DNA of 64,000 bases from Paramagnetospirillum marisnigri (GCF_001650715.1 NZ_LWQT01000037.1:62001-126000), one strand, 5' to 3'; counted from the first letter of the stretch, positions 7,840 to 16,326 are shown. Program-made: numbers and translations. Notes: a model not told the origin generated them from the letters alone.

Positions 7840-8021
7840 TCCTATTCCTCCCTGGGAGTGTCATTGCTTGGCAAAGGGTACCAGATTGTGTTTTGCCGCT
7901 ACAGTCCCATGAACAATCGCTAATATCAAGATATCATCATATACATGTTGCATCGGCCGCCGCCGCTCCGCTAGCATCGCCCGATAATATAAAAGAGAAT
8001 CCGTACCGGGGAGTGCCTGAG

Positions 8022-8486
8022 GTGAACAGTCAAAGACCCATGAGCCGCCGTGGCGTGCTGGCGGCGGGCGCGGCGAGTGCCGTGGCCTTAAGCATGACGC
8101 CCGTGTCGCCCGCCCGGGCCGACGCCGCCGAGACCGAGGAAGCCGCCCGCAAGCTGATGGGCAAATTCGCCGCCAAGGAAGGCCGCGTTCATCTGAAGAT
8201 CAAGGACACCGCCGAAAGCGGCGCCTTCGAGCCCATCGGCGTGGTGGTGGACAGCCCCATGACTCCCGCCGACCACGTCAAGGCCATCCATGTGCTGGCC
8301 GAGGGCAATCCCTATCCGGTGGTGGCCTCGTGGTACCTGACGCCGCGCTCTGGCCGCGCCGAGGTCAATTTCCGCATGCGTCTGGCCAAGACCCAGTTCC
8401 TGCGTGCCTATGCGGTCACCAGCGACGGGGCGGTCTGGATGGATCGCCAGGAGATCAAGGTCACCATTGGCGGATGCGGAGGCTGA
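8022..8486 (+). CDS. soxY: SoxY, sulfur-carrier subunit of the Sox system
   Basis: 154 residues from the GTG at 8022 (GGGGAG seven bases upstream); an ATG at 8040 is a possible alternative. A twin-arginine signal (MSRRGVLAAGAASAVALS, ending near ARADA) sends it folded to the periplasm. The protein ends in GGCGG, the swinging-arm sequence whose Cys carries thiosulfate-derived intermediates in thiosulfate oxidation. The middle region (PMTPADHVKAIHVLAEGNPYP) is typical SoxY. It is coupled to soxZ two bases downstream. No soxXA, soxB or soxCD is found in this window, so partners must be elsewhere or absent. Confidence 0.93.
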   Translation: MNSQRPMSRRGVLAAGAASAVALSMTPVSPARADAAETEEAARKLMGKFAAKEGRVHLKIKDTAESGAFEPIGVVVDSPMTPADHVKAIHVLAEGNPYPVVASWYLTPRSGRAEVNFRMRLAKTQFLRAYAVTSDGAVWMDRQEIKVTIGGCGG

Positions 8487-8488
8487 TC

Positions 8489-8818
8489 ATGGCGAATTCC
8501 GACCGCGTCAAGGTCCGCATCCCCGCCAAGGCGAAGAAGGGCGAGATCATCGAGATCAAGGCCCAGCTCAGCCACGACATGGAAAGTGGCCAGCGCAAGG
8601 ACGGTGATGGCAAGCCGATACCCCGGCGCATCGTCAACAAATTCACCTGCACCTGGAACGACGAGCCGGTGATCAGCGCCGACTGGTATCAGGGCGTTTC
8701 GGCCAACCCGATCACCAGTTTTTTCGCCGCCGCCCCGGCCAGCGGCAAGATCAAGCTGACCTGGTGGGATGAAGCCGGGGCGGTCTATGAATACGTCCAC
8801 GACATCGTGGTGGAATGA
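8489..8818 (+). CDS. soxZ: SoxZ, partner of SoxY
   Basis: 109 residues, normal SoxZ length, with the family blocks VKVRIPAKAKKGEIIEIKAQ, the H-D-MESGQRKD loop and a C-terminal immunoglobulin-like segment ending YEYVHDIVVE. It has no signal peptide, as expected, because SoxZ travels with SoxY through the Tat system. Ribosome site GGAGG lies six bases before the ATG. Its stop abuts the stop of the convergent CBS gene with no spacer. Confidence 0.93.
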   Translation: MANSDRVKVRIPAKAKKGEIIEIKAQLSHDMESGQRKDGDGKPIPRRIVNKFTCTWNDEPVISADWYQGVSANPITSFFAAAPASGKIKLTWWDEAGAVYEYVHDIVVE

Positions 8819-9259
8819 TCAGCGCCCCGCCATGACGTAGTCGCGGAGCGAATCCGCCTCCATCTTGGTCTCGTCCAGGCGCGACTTCACCACGTCGCCG
8901 ATGGTGACGATGCCGCTGACCCTGCCATCGGTGCCCATGACCGGCAGGTGGCGGATGCGCTTGCTGGTCATGATTTCCATCAACCGCTCGACGGTATCAT
9001 CCTCGTGACAGACAAAGACCTCGGCGGTCATCAGGTCGCGCACCCTGGCGGTTGAGCAGACATCCACCGCCTGGGCCAAACCACGCACGATGTCGCGTTC
9101 GGACAAGATGCCAGCCACCTTGTCGCCATCCATGGCCAGCACCGCGCCGATCTTGTACTCGGCCAGCAACCGGGCGGCATCACCCACAGATGCATCCGGC
9201 GAAATGCTGACGATGCCACCGCCACGCGCCTTGGCCTTCATGATGGTCTTGACGATCAT
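8819..9259 (-). CDS. Two-CBS-domain protein
   Basis: 146 residues holding a Bateman pair: CBS1 at about 5-65 (IVSISPDASVGDAARLLAEY, then GILSERDIVRGL) and CBS2 at about 75-135 (VFVCHEDDTVERLMEIMTSK, IRHLPVMGTDGRVSGIVTIGD). Such stand-alone pairs bind adenine nucleotides and signal energy state. The start is set to the ATG at 9259 with GGGGAGGA eight bases upstream; a TTG two codons earlier is less likely. Function in the cell unknown. Confidence 0.85.
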   Translation of the reverse strand: MIVKTIMKAKARGGGIVSISPDASVGDAARLLAEYKIGAVLAMDGDKVAGILSERDIVRGLAQAVDVCSTARVRDLMTAEVFVCHEDDTVERLMEIMTSKRIRHLPVMGTDGRVSGIVTIGDVVKSRLDETKMEADSLRDYVMAGR

Positions 9260-9613
9260 TCTCAATCCTCCCCAATCAGGTCTTCACACCCATAGGGAAG
9301 ATAAGGGATGGGACTGCCCCCCCTTCAAGGGGGGCTATCCCTTTAGAGCGTGGAGCCCTATATCTGAAACAGCCCTGTTTCTCATGGGGCGAGACAGGCC
9401 GCGAGGCGCGCTTCGCCGCGCGATGCGGCGCATCGGGCAAGAAGCGGAACGTAGCGGATGCCCGCCCCATGGAAACCCGAAGGGACAGGCGGATTTGCTC
9501 CATCATCGTCGGCAAGGAGCTTGACCGTAGCATTGGCTACGCTCCGCGCCCCTTGCCTCGATTCTGAACCAAATCCCCTCCGTCAGGGCGTTTCACATAT
9601 AGGGCACGCCGCT
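9260..9613. other. 354-bp gene-free stretch with inverted repeats
   Basis: No convincing gene. It contains a perfect palindrome around 9315-9335 (gcccccccttcaaggggggc), a GC-rich stem region near 9408-9430 (aggcgcgcttcgccgcgcg), and a segment near 9480-9570 resembling an interspersed repeat. An 85-residue frame (9276-9533) lacks codon bias and similarity. It may hold the CBS promoter and transcription ends; nothing firmer can be said. Confidence 0.4.
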
Positions 9614-10576
9614 CTAGAACAGCAGCTTTATCGCTTGTGCCCGGTCGGCGCCGGTGACGGCGGCATTGCCCAGCAGGTAGTGCAACGCGGTGCGGCCACG
9701 GGCATCGGCCCGCTGTGGATCCCCTCCGGCCGCCAGGGCCTTGGAGATATCGGCCATGCTGCCCTTGGCAGCGGCGGTCATCAGACTGGTGCGCAGGTCG
9801 CGGGGAACCGCGCCACTGCCATCGGCGGCGCTGACCAGGGCCGTGGCCGGGTCGCGGGCGATACGCTCCAGCAATTCCATATCGGCCTCGCGCCCCCTGG
9901 AGGTCGGGCAATCGGTGGGCGACACCGCCAGCCTCCCCAGCAGCCGGGTCGCCTCGGCCAGGGCCGGGCGGTGGCTGGCGGCCAGACGGCAGGGCAGGCG
10001 CAGCACCATGCCATCGAATACCGACGGCTCGGGCTCGGCCCGGCGCGCCACCAGGTCATAGCCCTTGAGGGTGGGCAGGATTTCGGCCAGCAAGATCGCA
10101 TCGACCCGGCGCAAGGTCACCGCCAGCCGGTTGAAGACATAGGTGTCGGCCTTGATCCCCTTACCCGAGGGCGGTTCAGGCAGCAGGTCGAAATAGCTGA
10201 TCAGCCATTCCTCCTTGTCGGCCAGCAGAGGATCGGCGGCCACCTGTTCCTCGCTGGGAACCCGCGCCTCGATTTCGGTATCGACTTCGTCCAGCAGGCT
10301 GGCGGCCCTGACCGTGTTGCCGGTGAGGAACTCACGCAGGGCGCGGGCAACCTTTTCCAGCGGATCGGCCTCGGGCGGCGTCGCCAGGGCGGGACGCCCG
10401 GCGGCGGCCCGGTTCATCTCGGTCTGGATGCGGGCGAAGGTGACCAGCCCGTCGCCCGGCAGCGGCGAGAAGTCCTCGGCGCCGGTGGCGGGAAGATGGC
10501 TGCCAAGCCACCACGCCCCCAGGCCAGCCGCCACCAGCAGCGCCGCCGCGCCCGCGATAACCGTGTTCTTCGACAT
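9614..10576 (-). CDS. Membrane-anchored protein with C-terminal ankyrin repeats (short paralog)
   Basis: 320 residues. An N-terminal membrane anchor (AGAAALLVAAGLGAWWLG) is followed by an unrecognised helical domain (about 45-240) and one to two ankyrin repeats at the end (RTSLMTAAAKGSMADISKAL, RGRTALHYLLG). The unknown domain is clearly related to that of the longer protein just upstream: compare RRVDAILLAEILPTLKGYD...VFDGMVLRLPCRL here with LRLVDAVLVLEA...ILDGVRLRLPCPL there. Thus these are tandem paralogs. Ankyrin repeats normally mediate protein binding. The bulk probably lies in the periplasm. Function unknown. Confidence 0.8.
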   Translation of the reverse strand: MSKNTVIAGAAALLVAAGLGAWWLGSHLPATGAEDFSPLPGDGLVTFARIQTEMNRAAAGRPALATPPEADPLEKVARALREFLTGNTVRAASLLDEVDTEIEARVPSEEQVAADPLLADKEEWLISYFDLLPEPPSGKGIKADTYVFNRLAVTLRRVDAILLAEILPTLKGYDLVARRAEPEPSVFDGMVLRLPCRLAASHRPALAEATRLLGRLAVSPTDCPTSRGREADMELLERIARDPATALVSAADGSGAVPRDLRTSLMTAAAKGSMADISKALAAGGDPQRADARGRTALHYLLGNAAVTGADRAQAIKLLF

Positions 10577-10648
10577 TGCTCGGATGATCCTTGATCCCGG
10601 TTCGGCGGCGGACCATAACCGAGCCCGGCCTGGGAGTCAGCCCCGCTT

Positions 10649-12919
10649 TCAGTACAGGGCGCGAACCAGTTCCTCGCGCTCGGCGGGACTCAACCGCATA
10701 TTGGCGGGCAGCGGCCCCAGCCCCAGCAGGTAATGCACGGCGCGCAAGCCCTTGGAATCGGTCTGGCGGCGATCGGCGCCCGCCGCCAGCAGCAGGCGGA
10801 TGGTGGCGGCCGAGCCATTGCTGGCGGCGTAGATCAAGGCGGTGCGGGAATCATGGGCCAAGGGCTGGAGCCTGCTCGTCTGCCAGGTATCGGCATTGAC
10901 CCTGGCGCCCTTGTCCAACAGGAAGGCGGCCGCATTGGCCAGATCGAAGCGTGCCGCCTCCATCAGCGGCGTCTTGCCGAAATGGTTGCGGCGGTCGACG
11001 TCGCGCAGGCTGGCGAAGCCCTCGGGATCGGGCACCATCTTGCCGCCCGCCAGTTCCCACAGCAGTGGCAGGGCGGGATGCCCCACCGCCAGATGCACCA
11101 GCGGGTCGAACGGAGCAAAGCGGGCGCAATCACCGAAGGGTTTCAGCCTCTCGGGCTCGGGCGGAGGCAGTTCGGCCATGCGCGCCACCGAGGCCCGCTC
11201 CAGCAGCAATCGGCGCAGCGAGGCGGGCGGCGGCGCATCGCCACAGGACGAGCCATGGGCCAGGACGAACAGGGCGCGTGACGCCCCCGAGACGGACTCG
11301 GCCTCGGACAGGCCCTTGGCGCGGAACCAGCCCGCCAGCGACTCCCGCGCCCGCAGATAGGCCGATCGCAATGTCTCCGCCGCTGCGTGATTGTCCAGCG
11401 AGCCATAGCCCCAGGTCTGGTAGGGGAACTCCATCACCGGCTCGGGCCAGTCCAAAGTCTGGCGCGGATCGAACACCACCGCCGCCATCCGGGGCAAATC
11501 CATCTGCATCACCGGATAGCGCGGCGTCTTGGGATGATTGCCGTTCTGGGCGCCATCGGCGGCGGCACTGGCCTCGACGAAGGCGGCCAGATCGGCCTCG
11601 GGGAAGCCGGGCACCCGTCCCCGCCCGGCCAGGCATCCGGATATGGCGGGCGTGAAGTCCACGGTCATGGAATCGTCGTCGGGACCGGGTGCGGCGGTGA
11701 AGTCCATGGCCGCCGCCAGGGCGGGCCGGGCCAGCAGCACGGCGCAGGGAATGGCGTAGGAATAGACATACCGCTCTCCCGAACGGCTTTCCGCCACCTT
11801 GGTCATGGCCGCCAGCCGCAGACTGGGCACCAGCGAGGCGTCGGTGCCGTCATAGGGAACCGGCGGCGTGAAGAAGCGCCCCATGCTCTCTCGCACCCGC
11901 CCCAGGCTCAGACCGTCGATCCCGGCCATCAGCGAGCGGATTTCCTCGTCGCGGGCGGCGGAGCGGTCGCGGAACGCATGCAGGAACAGGGCAAGGTCGA
12001 GGCGCGCCGAGGCGCTGTCGAGGGTGGCCAGCCGCAAGGCCGGTTCGGCGCCATCGGGGCTGACATCCATGAAGCGGATGGCGGCGGCCTTGTCCCAGGG
12101 CGGCGAGGGTGGCGCCTCGCCGTAGAGCGATGGCGGCGCGGGCGGCGGCGGCACCGCGTGGCGGGCGAAATCGGCGGGATGGCGGGCCAGACGCTCCAAG
12201 AGGGCGAAGTCCCCCGCCAGGGAATCGGGCACCGGACAGGACAGCAGCGGCCCGGCCAGTTCGCCCATCTCCTTGGCCAGGGTGGCGAAGGCGGCGGCGC
12301 GGCCCTTGACCAGGGGACAGGGCAGCCGCAGCCGGACTCCGTCGAGGATGCCGTCCCGCTCGGTCAGGACCCAGAGATTCCGCCGCGCCGTCATATCGTA
12401 ACGCATCTGGTGATGGGAGGTCTCCGCCGCCTCCAGCACCAGCACCGCATCCACCAGCCGCAGGGTGCGAACCAGCACGCCAAGCGGCTCGGCCCCCTTC
12501 GGCGGGGTCAGGGCCTCGGCATAGGCGAGAGGCAGCATCACCCGGTCGAGATCGGCCTGATGGGGCTGCCCCCGGATCATTTCGTCCTGGCGGGCCAGCC
12601 TTCGCAACGCCTCGGCCCGCACCGCCTCGGCATGATCGTGGAAAGCGCGCCAGCGGCCGCGCAACAGGGCGTCCTCGGCCTCCACCAGCCGTTCCAGCGG
12701 ATCACGCCCGACCCCCGGCGGCAGCGGCCAGGGCGTCTCCCCCACGGCCACCCGCTCCAGGTCGGCCTGAATGCGCGACAGTACCCGCCGGGGTGCCTGG
12801 CTGGCACCGGGACGGTCGTCAACAAAAACGATGGTGGGACGGTATAGATAATGGTCGGCCGCAAGCGCCATCACCGTAACGGCGATCACGGCCAGTGCGA
12901 CGAGCAAGGCCGCGCGCAT
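10649..12919 (-). CDS. Large membrane-anchored ankyrin-repeat protein (long paralog)
   Basis: 756 residues. N-terminal anchor LLVALAVIAVTVMALAADHYLY, then the same unknown domain as the shorter neighbour (about 45-260), then a proline-rich linker and an extra region of about 380 residues with no recognised domain, and a C-terminal ankyrin section (about 640-740) with FGKTPLMEAARFDLANAAAF, RTALIYAASNGSAATIRLLL and GLRAVHYLLG. It starts ten bases after the divK stop on the same strand, so it is probably co-transcribed with divK; the short paralog follows after 72 bases. Several Cys pairs in the extra region would fit an extracytoplasmic location. Function unknown. Confidence 0.8.
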   Translation of the reverse strand: MRAALLVALAVIAVTVMALAADHYLYRPTIVFVDDRPGASQAPRRVLSRIQADLERVAVGETPWPLPPGVGRDPLERLVEAEDALLRGRWRAFHDHAEAVRAEALRRLARQDEMIRGQPHQADLDRVMLPLAYAEALTPPKGAEPLGVLVRTLRLVDAVLVLEAAETSHHQMRYDMTARRNLWVLTERDGILDGVRLRLPCPLVKGRAAAFATLAKEMGELAGPLLSCPVPDSLAGDFALLERLARHPADFARHAVPPPPAPPSLYGEAPPSPPWDKAAAIRFMDVSPDGAEPALRLATLDSASARLDLALFLHAFRDRSAARDEEIRSLMAGIDGLSLGRVRESMGRFFTPPVPYDGTDASLVPSLRLAAMTKVAESRSGERYVYSYAIPCAVLLARPALAAAMDFTAAPGPDDDSMTVDFTPAISGCLAGRGRVPGFPEADLAAFVEASAAADGAQNGNHPKTPRYPVMQMDLPRMAAVVFDPRQTLDWPEPVMEFPYQTWGYGSLDNHAAAETLRSAYLRARESLAGWFRAKGLSEAESVSGASRALFVLAHGSSCGDAPPPASLRRLLLERASVARMAELPPPEPERLKPFGDCARFAPFDPLVHLAVGHPALPLLWELAGGKMVPDPEGFASLRDVDRRNHFGKTPLMEAARFDLANAAAFLLDKGARVNADTWQTSRLQPLAHDSRTALIYAASNGSAATIRLLLAAGADRRQTDSKGLRAVHYLLGLGPLPANMRLSPAEREELVRALY

Positions 12920-12929
12920 GGCGGCTGGA

Positions 12930-13295
12930 TCAGCTAAGGAAGCGGGAAACGGTCTGCAGGAAGTTCGACACCGAGATCGGCTTGGCGATATAGCCCTCGC
13001 AGCCGCCCTCGCGAATCTTCTCCTCGTCGCCCTTCATGGCGAAGGCCGTGACGGCGATGACCGGGATCGCCTTCAGTTCGGCGTCTTCCTTCAGCATCTT
13101 GGTGATTTCCAGGCCGGAAATCTCGGGCAGCTGGATATCCATCAGGATAAGATCAGGACGGCTCTTGCGGGCGATGTCCATGACTTCCCGCCCATCCTTG
13201 GTCTGCAGGGTGGTGTAGCCGTTGGCCTGAAGCAGGTCATTGAACAACTTCATGTTCAAGTCGTTATCTTCAACGATCAGTACCGACTTCGCCAT
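12930..13295 (-). CDS. divK: DivK-like single-domain response regulator
   Basis: 121 residues: a lone receiver domain. Acidic pocket and phosphorylatable Asp ([18 protein letters not shown]), the switch Thr in AVTAFAMKG and the Lys in YIAKPISV are all present. The long match to DivK in [19 protein letters not shown] and [16 protein letters not shown] identifies it as the alphaproteobacterial cell-cycle/polarity regulator DivK and not CheY. Start at the ATG with GAGGAG five bases upstream. No PleD gene follows; instead two ankyrin proteins lie downstream on the same strand. Confidence 0.9.
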   Translation of the reverse strand: MAKSVLIVEDNDLNMKLFNDLLQANGYTTLQTKDGREVMDIARKSRPDLILMDIQLPEISGLEITKMLKEDAELKAIPVIAVTAFAMKGDEEKIREGGCEGYIAKPISVSNFLQTVSRFLS

Positions 13296-13376
13296 TCCGC
13301 TCCTCAATTCGCTTCCCCGGCGCCGCCGGAGACAAATCAGACCGACTGCATATCCAATCGACGCATCATCCCCAAT

Positions 13377-13757
13377 TCATTGCCTTGAGTCAAACGATGG
13401 AGATGCCCGCCTGACGCATGCCGAAACCGCGACCGCCCCCCACCCCAGCAGGAACGCCACCCCTCCCGCCGGCGTCACCATGGGCAGCGGCAGCGGACCG
13501 CTCAGCGCCTTGACGTAAAGCGAGCCCGAGAACAGCAGCATTCCCGCCACGAACAGCACGCCCGCCACCATGGACCAGCGATCGCCGTTCAGGCCGCGCG
13601 CCTCCAGCGCAAGCAGGGCCACGGCATGGATCAGTTGGAAAGCCGAGGCCTTCTCCATCAGCGGCACCGCCTGAGGGTCGACACCATGGGCGCCATAGGC
13701 CGCCAGGCCGATGGCCAGGGCACCGTTGACTCCCGCCAGCAGGCTCCAGGGACGCAT
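13377..13757 (-). CDS. DUF423 membrane protein
   Basis: 126 residues with four hydrophobic helices. The N-terminal GVNGALAIGLAAYGAHG and the central FQLIHAVALLALEARG are the conserved blocks of DUF423 (YgdD-like) inner-membrane proteins. Two in-frame ATGs exist (13763 and 13757); AAGGAG is too close to the first and well placed for the second, so 13757 is chosen. Function of the family is unknown. Confidence 0.85.
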   Translation of the reverse strand: MRPWSLLAGVNGALAIGLAAYGAHGVDPQAVPLMEKASAFQLIHAVALLALEARGLNGDRWSMVAGVLFVAGMLLFSGSLYVKALSGPLPLPMVTPAGGVAFLLGWGAVAVSACVRRASPSFDSRQ

Positions 13758-13833
13758 GTGCATAACTCCTTGACCGATGGATGAATCGCGCGGCGATAAT
13801 GACCAGACCCATCGACCAGGACGAGAGGGAAGA

Positions 13834-14460
13834 ATGAAGCCCCGCCATGCAGCACTCCTTGCCCTGTTGTTCCTGCTGATGTCTCACCATGCCGCCCGGG
13901 CCGAGGCCGCCGCCCTGATCACCCGGCTGCAGGGCATGGTCCAGGCCGTGGAAGCCCGGGGCAGCCGCTCGCTGGCGGTGGGCGATCCCGTCAACAGCGG
14001 CGACCGGCTGCGCACCGGTCCCGGTGCCCGCCTGGAACTGCGCTTCGCCGATGGCATGGACCTGACCCTGGGCGAAGGCGCCGAACTGGTGGTGGAGAGT
14101 TTCGCCTGGGCGCCCGCCGCCAACCGGGGCAAGGCCGAACTGGCGGTGCTGACGGGCGCTTTCTTGGTGGAATCCGGCCGGGTCGGCAAGCTGCCCGACC
14201 ATCCGCTGCTGGTCAAGACGCCCATGGCTTCGGTCGGAGTGCGCGGCACCAAATTCTGGGGCGGCTCGCTGGGGGATCCGCTGAATGTGCTGCTGCTGGA
14301 CGGCCGCATCGTGGTCACCAGCCCAAAGGGAGCCGTGGACCTGAACGAGCCCGGCGCCGGGACCTCGATTCCGGTGGCGGGCGAGGCCCCCACCCCGCCG
14401 TCCTTCTGGGGCGAGGACCGCATCAAGCGCGCCTTCGCCACCGTAAGTTTCGACAAATAA
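13834..14460 (+). CDS. FecR-domain periplasmic protein
   Basis: 208 residues starting MKPRHAALLALLFLLMSHHAARAEA, a clear Sec signal peptide. The mature part is a FecR domain: GDPVNSGDRLRTGPGARLEL, then FADGMDLTLGEGAELVVESF, then TPMASVGVRGTKFWGG. This is the soluble type (FecR domain without sigma-factor interaction helix) often seen near autotransporter or polysaccharide genes, but here it stands alone between DUF423 and purU. Role unknown. Confidence 0.82.
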   Translation: MKPRHAALLALLFLLMSHHAARAEAAALITRLQGMVQAVEARGSRSLAVGDPVNSGDRLRTGPGARLELRFADGMDLTLGEGAELVVESFAWAPAANRGKAELAVLTGAFLVESGRVGKLPDHPLLVKTPMASVGVRGTKFWGGSLGDPLNVLLLDGRIVVTSPKGAVDLNEPGAGTSIPVAGEAPTPPSFWGEDRIKRAFATVSFDK

Positions 14461-14461
14461 C

Positions 14462-15322
14462 CTACCGGAACACCACCGTCTTGGAGCCATTGAGCAGCAC
14501 CCGCTGCTCGGTGTGCCAGCGCACGGCGCGGGCCAGCACCACATTCTCGATGTCGCGGCCGATGGCCACCAGATCGTCGGGGGTATGGGTATGGTCCACT
14601 CGCTCGACCCCCTGTTCGATGATGGGGCCTTCGTCCAGGTCGGCGGTGACGTAATGGGCGGTGGCGCCGATGATCTTGACGCCGCGGGAATGGGCCTGGT
14701 GATAGGGCTTGGCGCCCTTGAAGCTGGGCAGGAACGAGTGATGGATGTTGATGGCGCGGCCCTGCAGCCGGATGCACATGTCGGTGGACAGAATTTGCAT
14801 GTAGCGGGCCAGCACCACCAGATCGGCGTCGGCGCGGTCGATCACCTCGAGCACCCGGGCCTCCTGGGCGGCTTTGTCGTGCTTGTCCACCGCCAGGTAA
14901 TGATAGGGAATGCCGTGCCATTCGACGATGGAACGCATGTCCTGGTGATTGGAGATCACCGCCGGAATCTCAACGGGCAACTGGCCTGTGTGGTAGCGGT
15001 GCAGCAAGTCGTTGAGACAATGGCCAAACTTGGAGACCAGGATCACCACGCGGGCCTTGCGGTTGGCATCATGCAGCTTCCAGATCATCTGGAAGCGGTC
15101 GGCGATGGAGGTGAACAGCTTCTCGACCTCGGCCTTGGGCGGCGTCATGGCGCCGGGGCCGAACACGATGCGCATGAAGAAGCGCGACGACAGCGGATCA
15201 CCGAACTGGGCGGCCTCGGTGATGAAGCAGTCGTGCTGGGACAGGAAGCCCGAAACCGCCGCCACGATCCCCACCGTGTCGGGGCAGGTGATGGTCAGAA
15301 TCCAAGCTTGTTTGTCGGCCAT
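14462..15322 (-). CDS. purU: Formyltetrahydrofolate deformylase
   Basis: 286 residues, the usual PurU length. An N-terminal ACT domain (WILTITCPDTVGIVAAVSGFL, about 6-80) is followed by the formyltransferase fold (about 88-286) with catalytic Asn/His in INIHHSFLPSFKGAKPYHQA and the Asp of HYVTADLDEGPII. PurU hydrolyses 10-formyl-THF to THF and formate, balancing one-carbon pools. AGAAGAGG precedes the ATG. It converges on the fecR-domain gene with a one-base gap. Confidence 0.94.
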   Translation of the reverse strand: MADKQAWILTITCPDTVGIVAAVSGFLSQHDCFITEAAQFGDPLSSRFFMRIVFGPGAMTPPKAEVEKLFTSIADRFQMIWKLHDANRKARVVILVSKFGHCLNDLLHRYHTGQLPVEIPAVISNHQDMRSIVEWHGIPYHYLAVDKHDKAAQEARVLEVIDRADADLVVLARYMQILSTDMCIRLQGRAINIHHSFLPSFKGAKPYHQAHSRGVKIIGATAHYVTADLDEGPIIEQGVERVDHTHTPDDLVAIGRDIENVVLARAVRWHTEQRVLLNGSKTVVFR

Positions 15323-15462
15323 GCCTCTTCTCCGTCAATTCCTTGGCCGACAGGTCTAGCCGAGGATCGCCTCCACGCCAAGACGGCAATCGCCCCCTTG
15401 CCTTTTTTGCGTAAATCGCCGATGGTCCGGGCCGACTCCAGCTCTGCCTGAGGAGAGGCTCG

Positions 15463-15807
15463 ATGATCACCGTCTACTACAAGTCGGGCACCGCCCAGTG
15501 GAAGTACGAACTGGAAGACGCCGAGCACGACTACATCATCAAGAACGTGCTGGAAGACAGCCCCGACCTCACCGAAATGTTCGACGACTCGCTGGAAATC
15601 CTGCGCGACATTTCGGCCATGGACGAGGACGAGATGGACGAGGAGGACGAGATCGACCAGACCATCGCGGTCTCGTTCATCTGGCACTATTTCAATCATC
15701 TCGCCGAGGGCGATGACCGCATCGAGGGCGATGTGGTCCTGATCGAGGAAGAGGACGGCTCGGGCGTCACCGTCATGCCCGCCTCGGCCATCGACGACGG
15801 CGAATAA
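15463..15807 (+). CDS. Acidic hypothetical protein
   Basis: 114 residues, very rich in Asp and Glu, with the run MDEDEMDEEDEIDQ near the middle. No signal peptide, membrane segment or Cys. It begins MITVYYKSGTAQWKYELED and reads as a well-formed gene (AGGAGAGG upstream, strong codon bias). I do not recognise a family. The acidity could reflect a metal-binding, nucleic-acid-mimic or chaperone-like role, but there is no direct support. Confidence 0.7.
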   Translation: MITVYYKSGTAQWKYELEDAEHDYIIKNVLEDSPDLTEMFDDSLEILRDISAMDEDEMDEEDEIDQTIAVSFIWHYFNHLAEGDDRIEGDVVLIEEEDGSGVTVMPASAIDDGE

Positions 15808-15824
15808 GGGGCGCTTCGCGCCCC
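15808..15824. terminator. Hairpin between convergent genes
   Basis: GGGGCGC-TTC-GCGCCCC begins right after the stop of the acidic protein gene and faces the convergent hemerythrin gene. There is no T-run, so it may be a bidirectional or Rho-assisted end. Confidence 0.5.
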
Positions 15825-15834
15825 GTCACCCGCC

Positions 15835-16326
15835 TCAGCCCACTTCGCGGCGATAGATATCGGCCAGTTCCTCGTCGATCTCGGGGTCGACCATGGCGGA
15901 AATGGCGGCCAACAGCCCCATCTCTTCCTTCTGGATGTGGAAGATTTCGCGTTCCACCAGTTCGGCCCCGGCATCCTTGAACTCGCCCCAGCTGGCATCG
16001 GTGAATCCGGCGCTCGACGCCGCCAACGCCAGATCGGCCACCTGCAAGGCCAGCGGCAGGATGGACTGATGCTCGTGGGTCAGCATGGTGACGATGCCGG
16101 TCTCACCCTGATTGATGAACACCTTGAACAGGTGGTTCTCCTCGAAGGCGAAGTGGCTTTCCACCTCGGACCGCAGAATGCCCGACAGTTGCTTCAGCTT
16201 GCGCCCCAGCAGGTCGTCCATGGCGGGCGCCTTCTTGTTGGAGCCAAGAAGCTCGTCCAACGACTGCAACGCCTCGATGGTGGTCATATGGGCCTGATGC
16301 AGCAGGGCGCCGGTCTGGGTATTCAT
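15835..16326 (-). CDS. Hemerythrin-like domain protein
   Basis: 163 residues forming one four-helix hemerythrin-like domain. Di-iron ligands are seen as His in LLHQAHMTT, HFAFEENHLF (His-x3-Glu-Glu/His), HEHQSILP and HIQKEEMG. Related proteins bind O2 or NO, or act in iron and nitrosative-stress responses. It is the last of three close minus-strand genes (DUF2249, oxidase-like membrane protein, hemerythrin) behind an FNR-type box, which supports a role under low oxygen or nitric oxide. AAGGATAG precedes the ATG. Confidence 0.85.
   Translation of the reverse strand: MNTQTGALLHQAHMTTIEALQSLDELLGSNKKAPAMDDLLGRKLKQLSGILRSEVESHFAFEENHLFKVFINQGETGIVTMLTHEHQSILPLALQVADLALAASSAGFTDASWGEFKDAGAELVEREIFHIQKEEMGLLAAISAMVDPEIDEELADIYRREVG

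Noticed and set aside
9276-9533. 85-codon minus frame in the 9260-9613 gap
   Set aside because: No ribosome site of note, no similarity, overlaps palindromes; more likely non-coding.
9458-12847. Long plus-strand frames opposite the ankyrin genes (9458-10594, 11387-12847)
   Set aside because: Low-complexity Gly/Gln/Arg/His composition, no domains; the minus strand has clear ankyrin repeats.
13301-13376. pleD expected after or near divK
   Set aside because: No GGDEF gene is present; downstream of divK are the ankyrin genes, and upstream only DUF423.
13381-13395. TTGAGTCAA near the DUF423 stop as an FNR site
   Set aside because: Spacing between arms is far too short for a Crp/Fnr box and it lies at a gene end.
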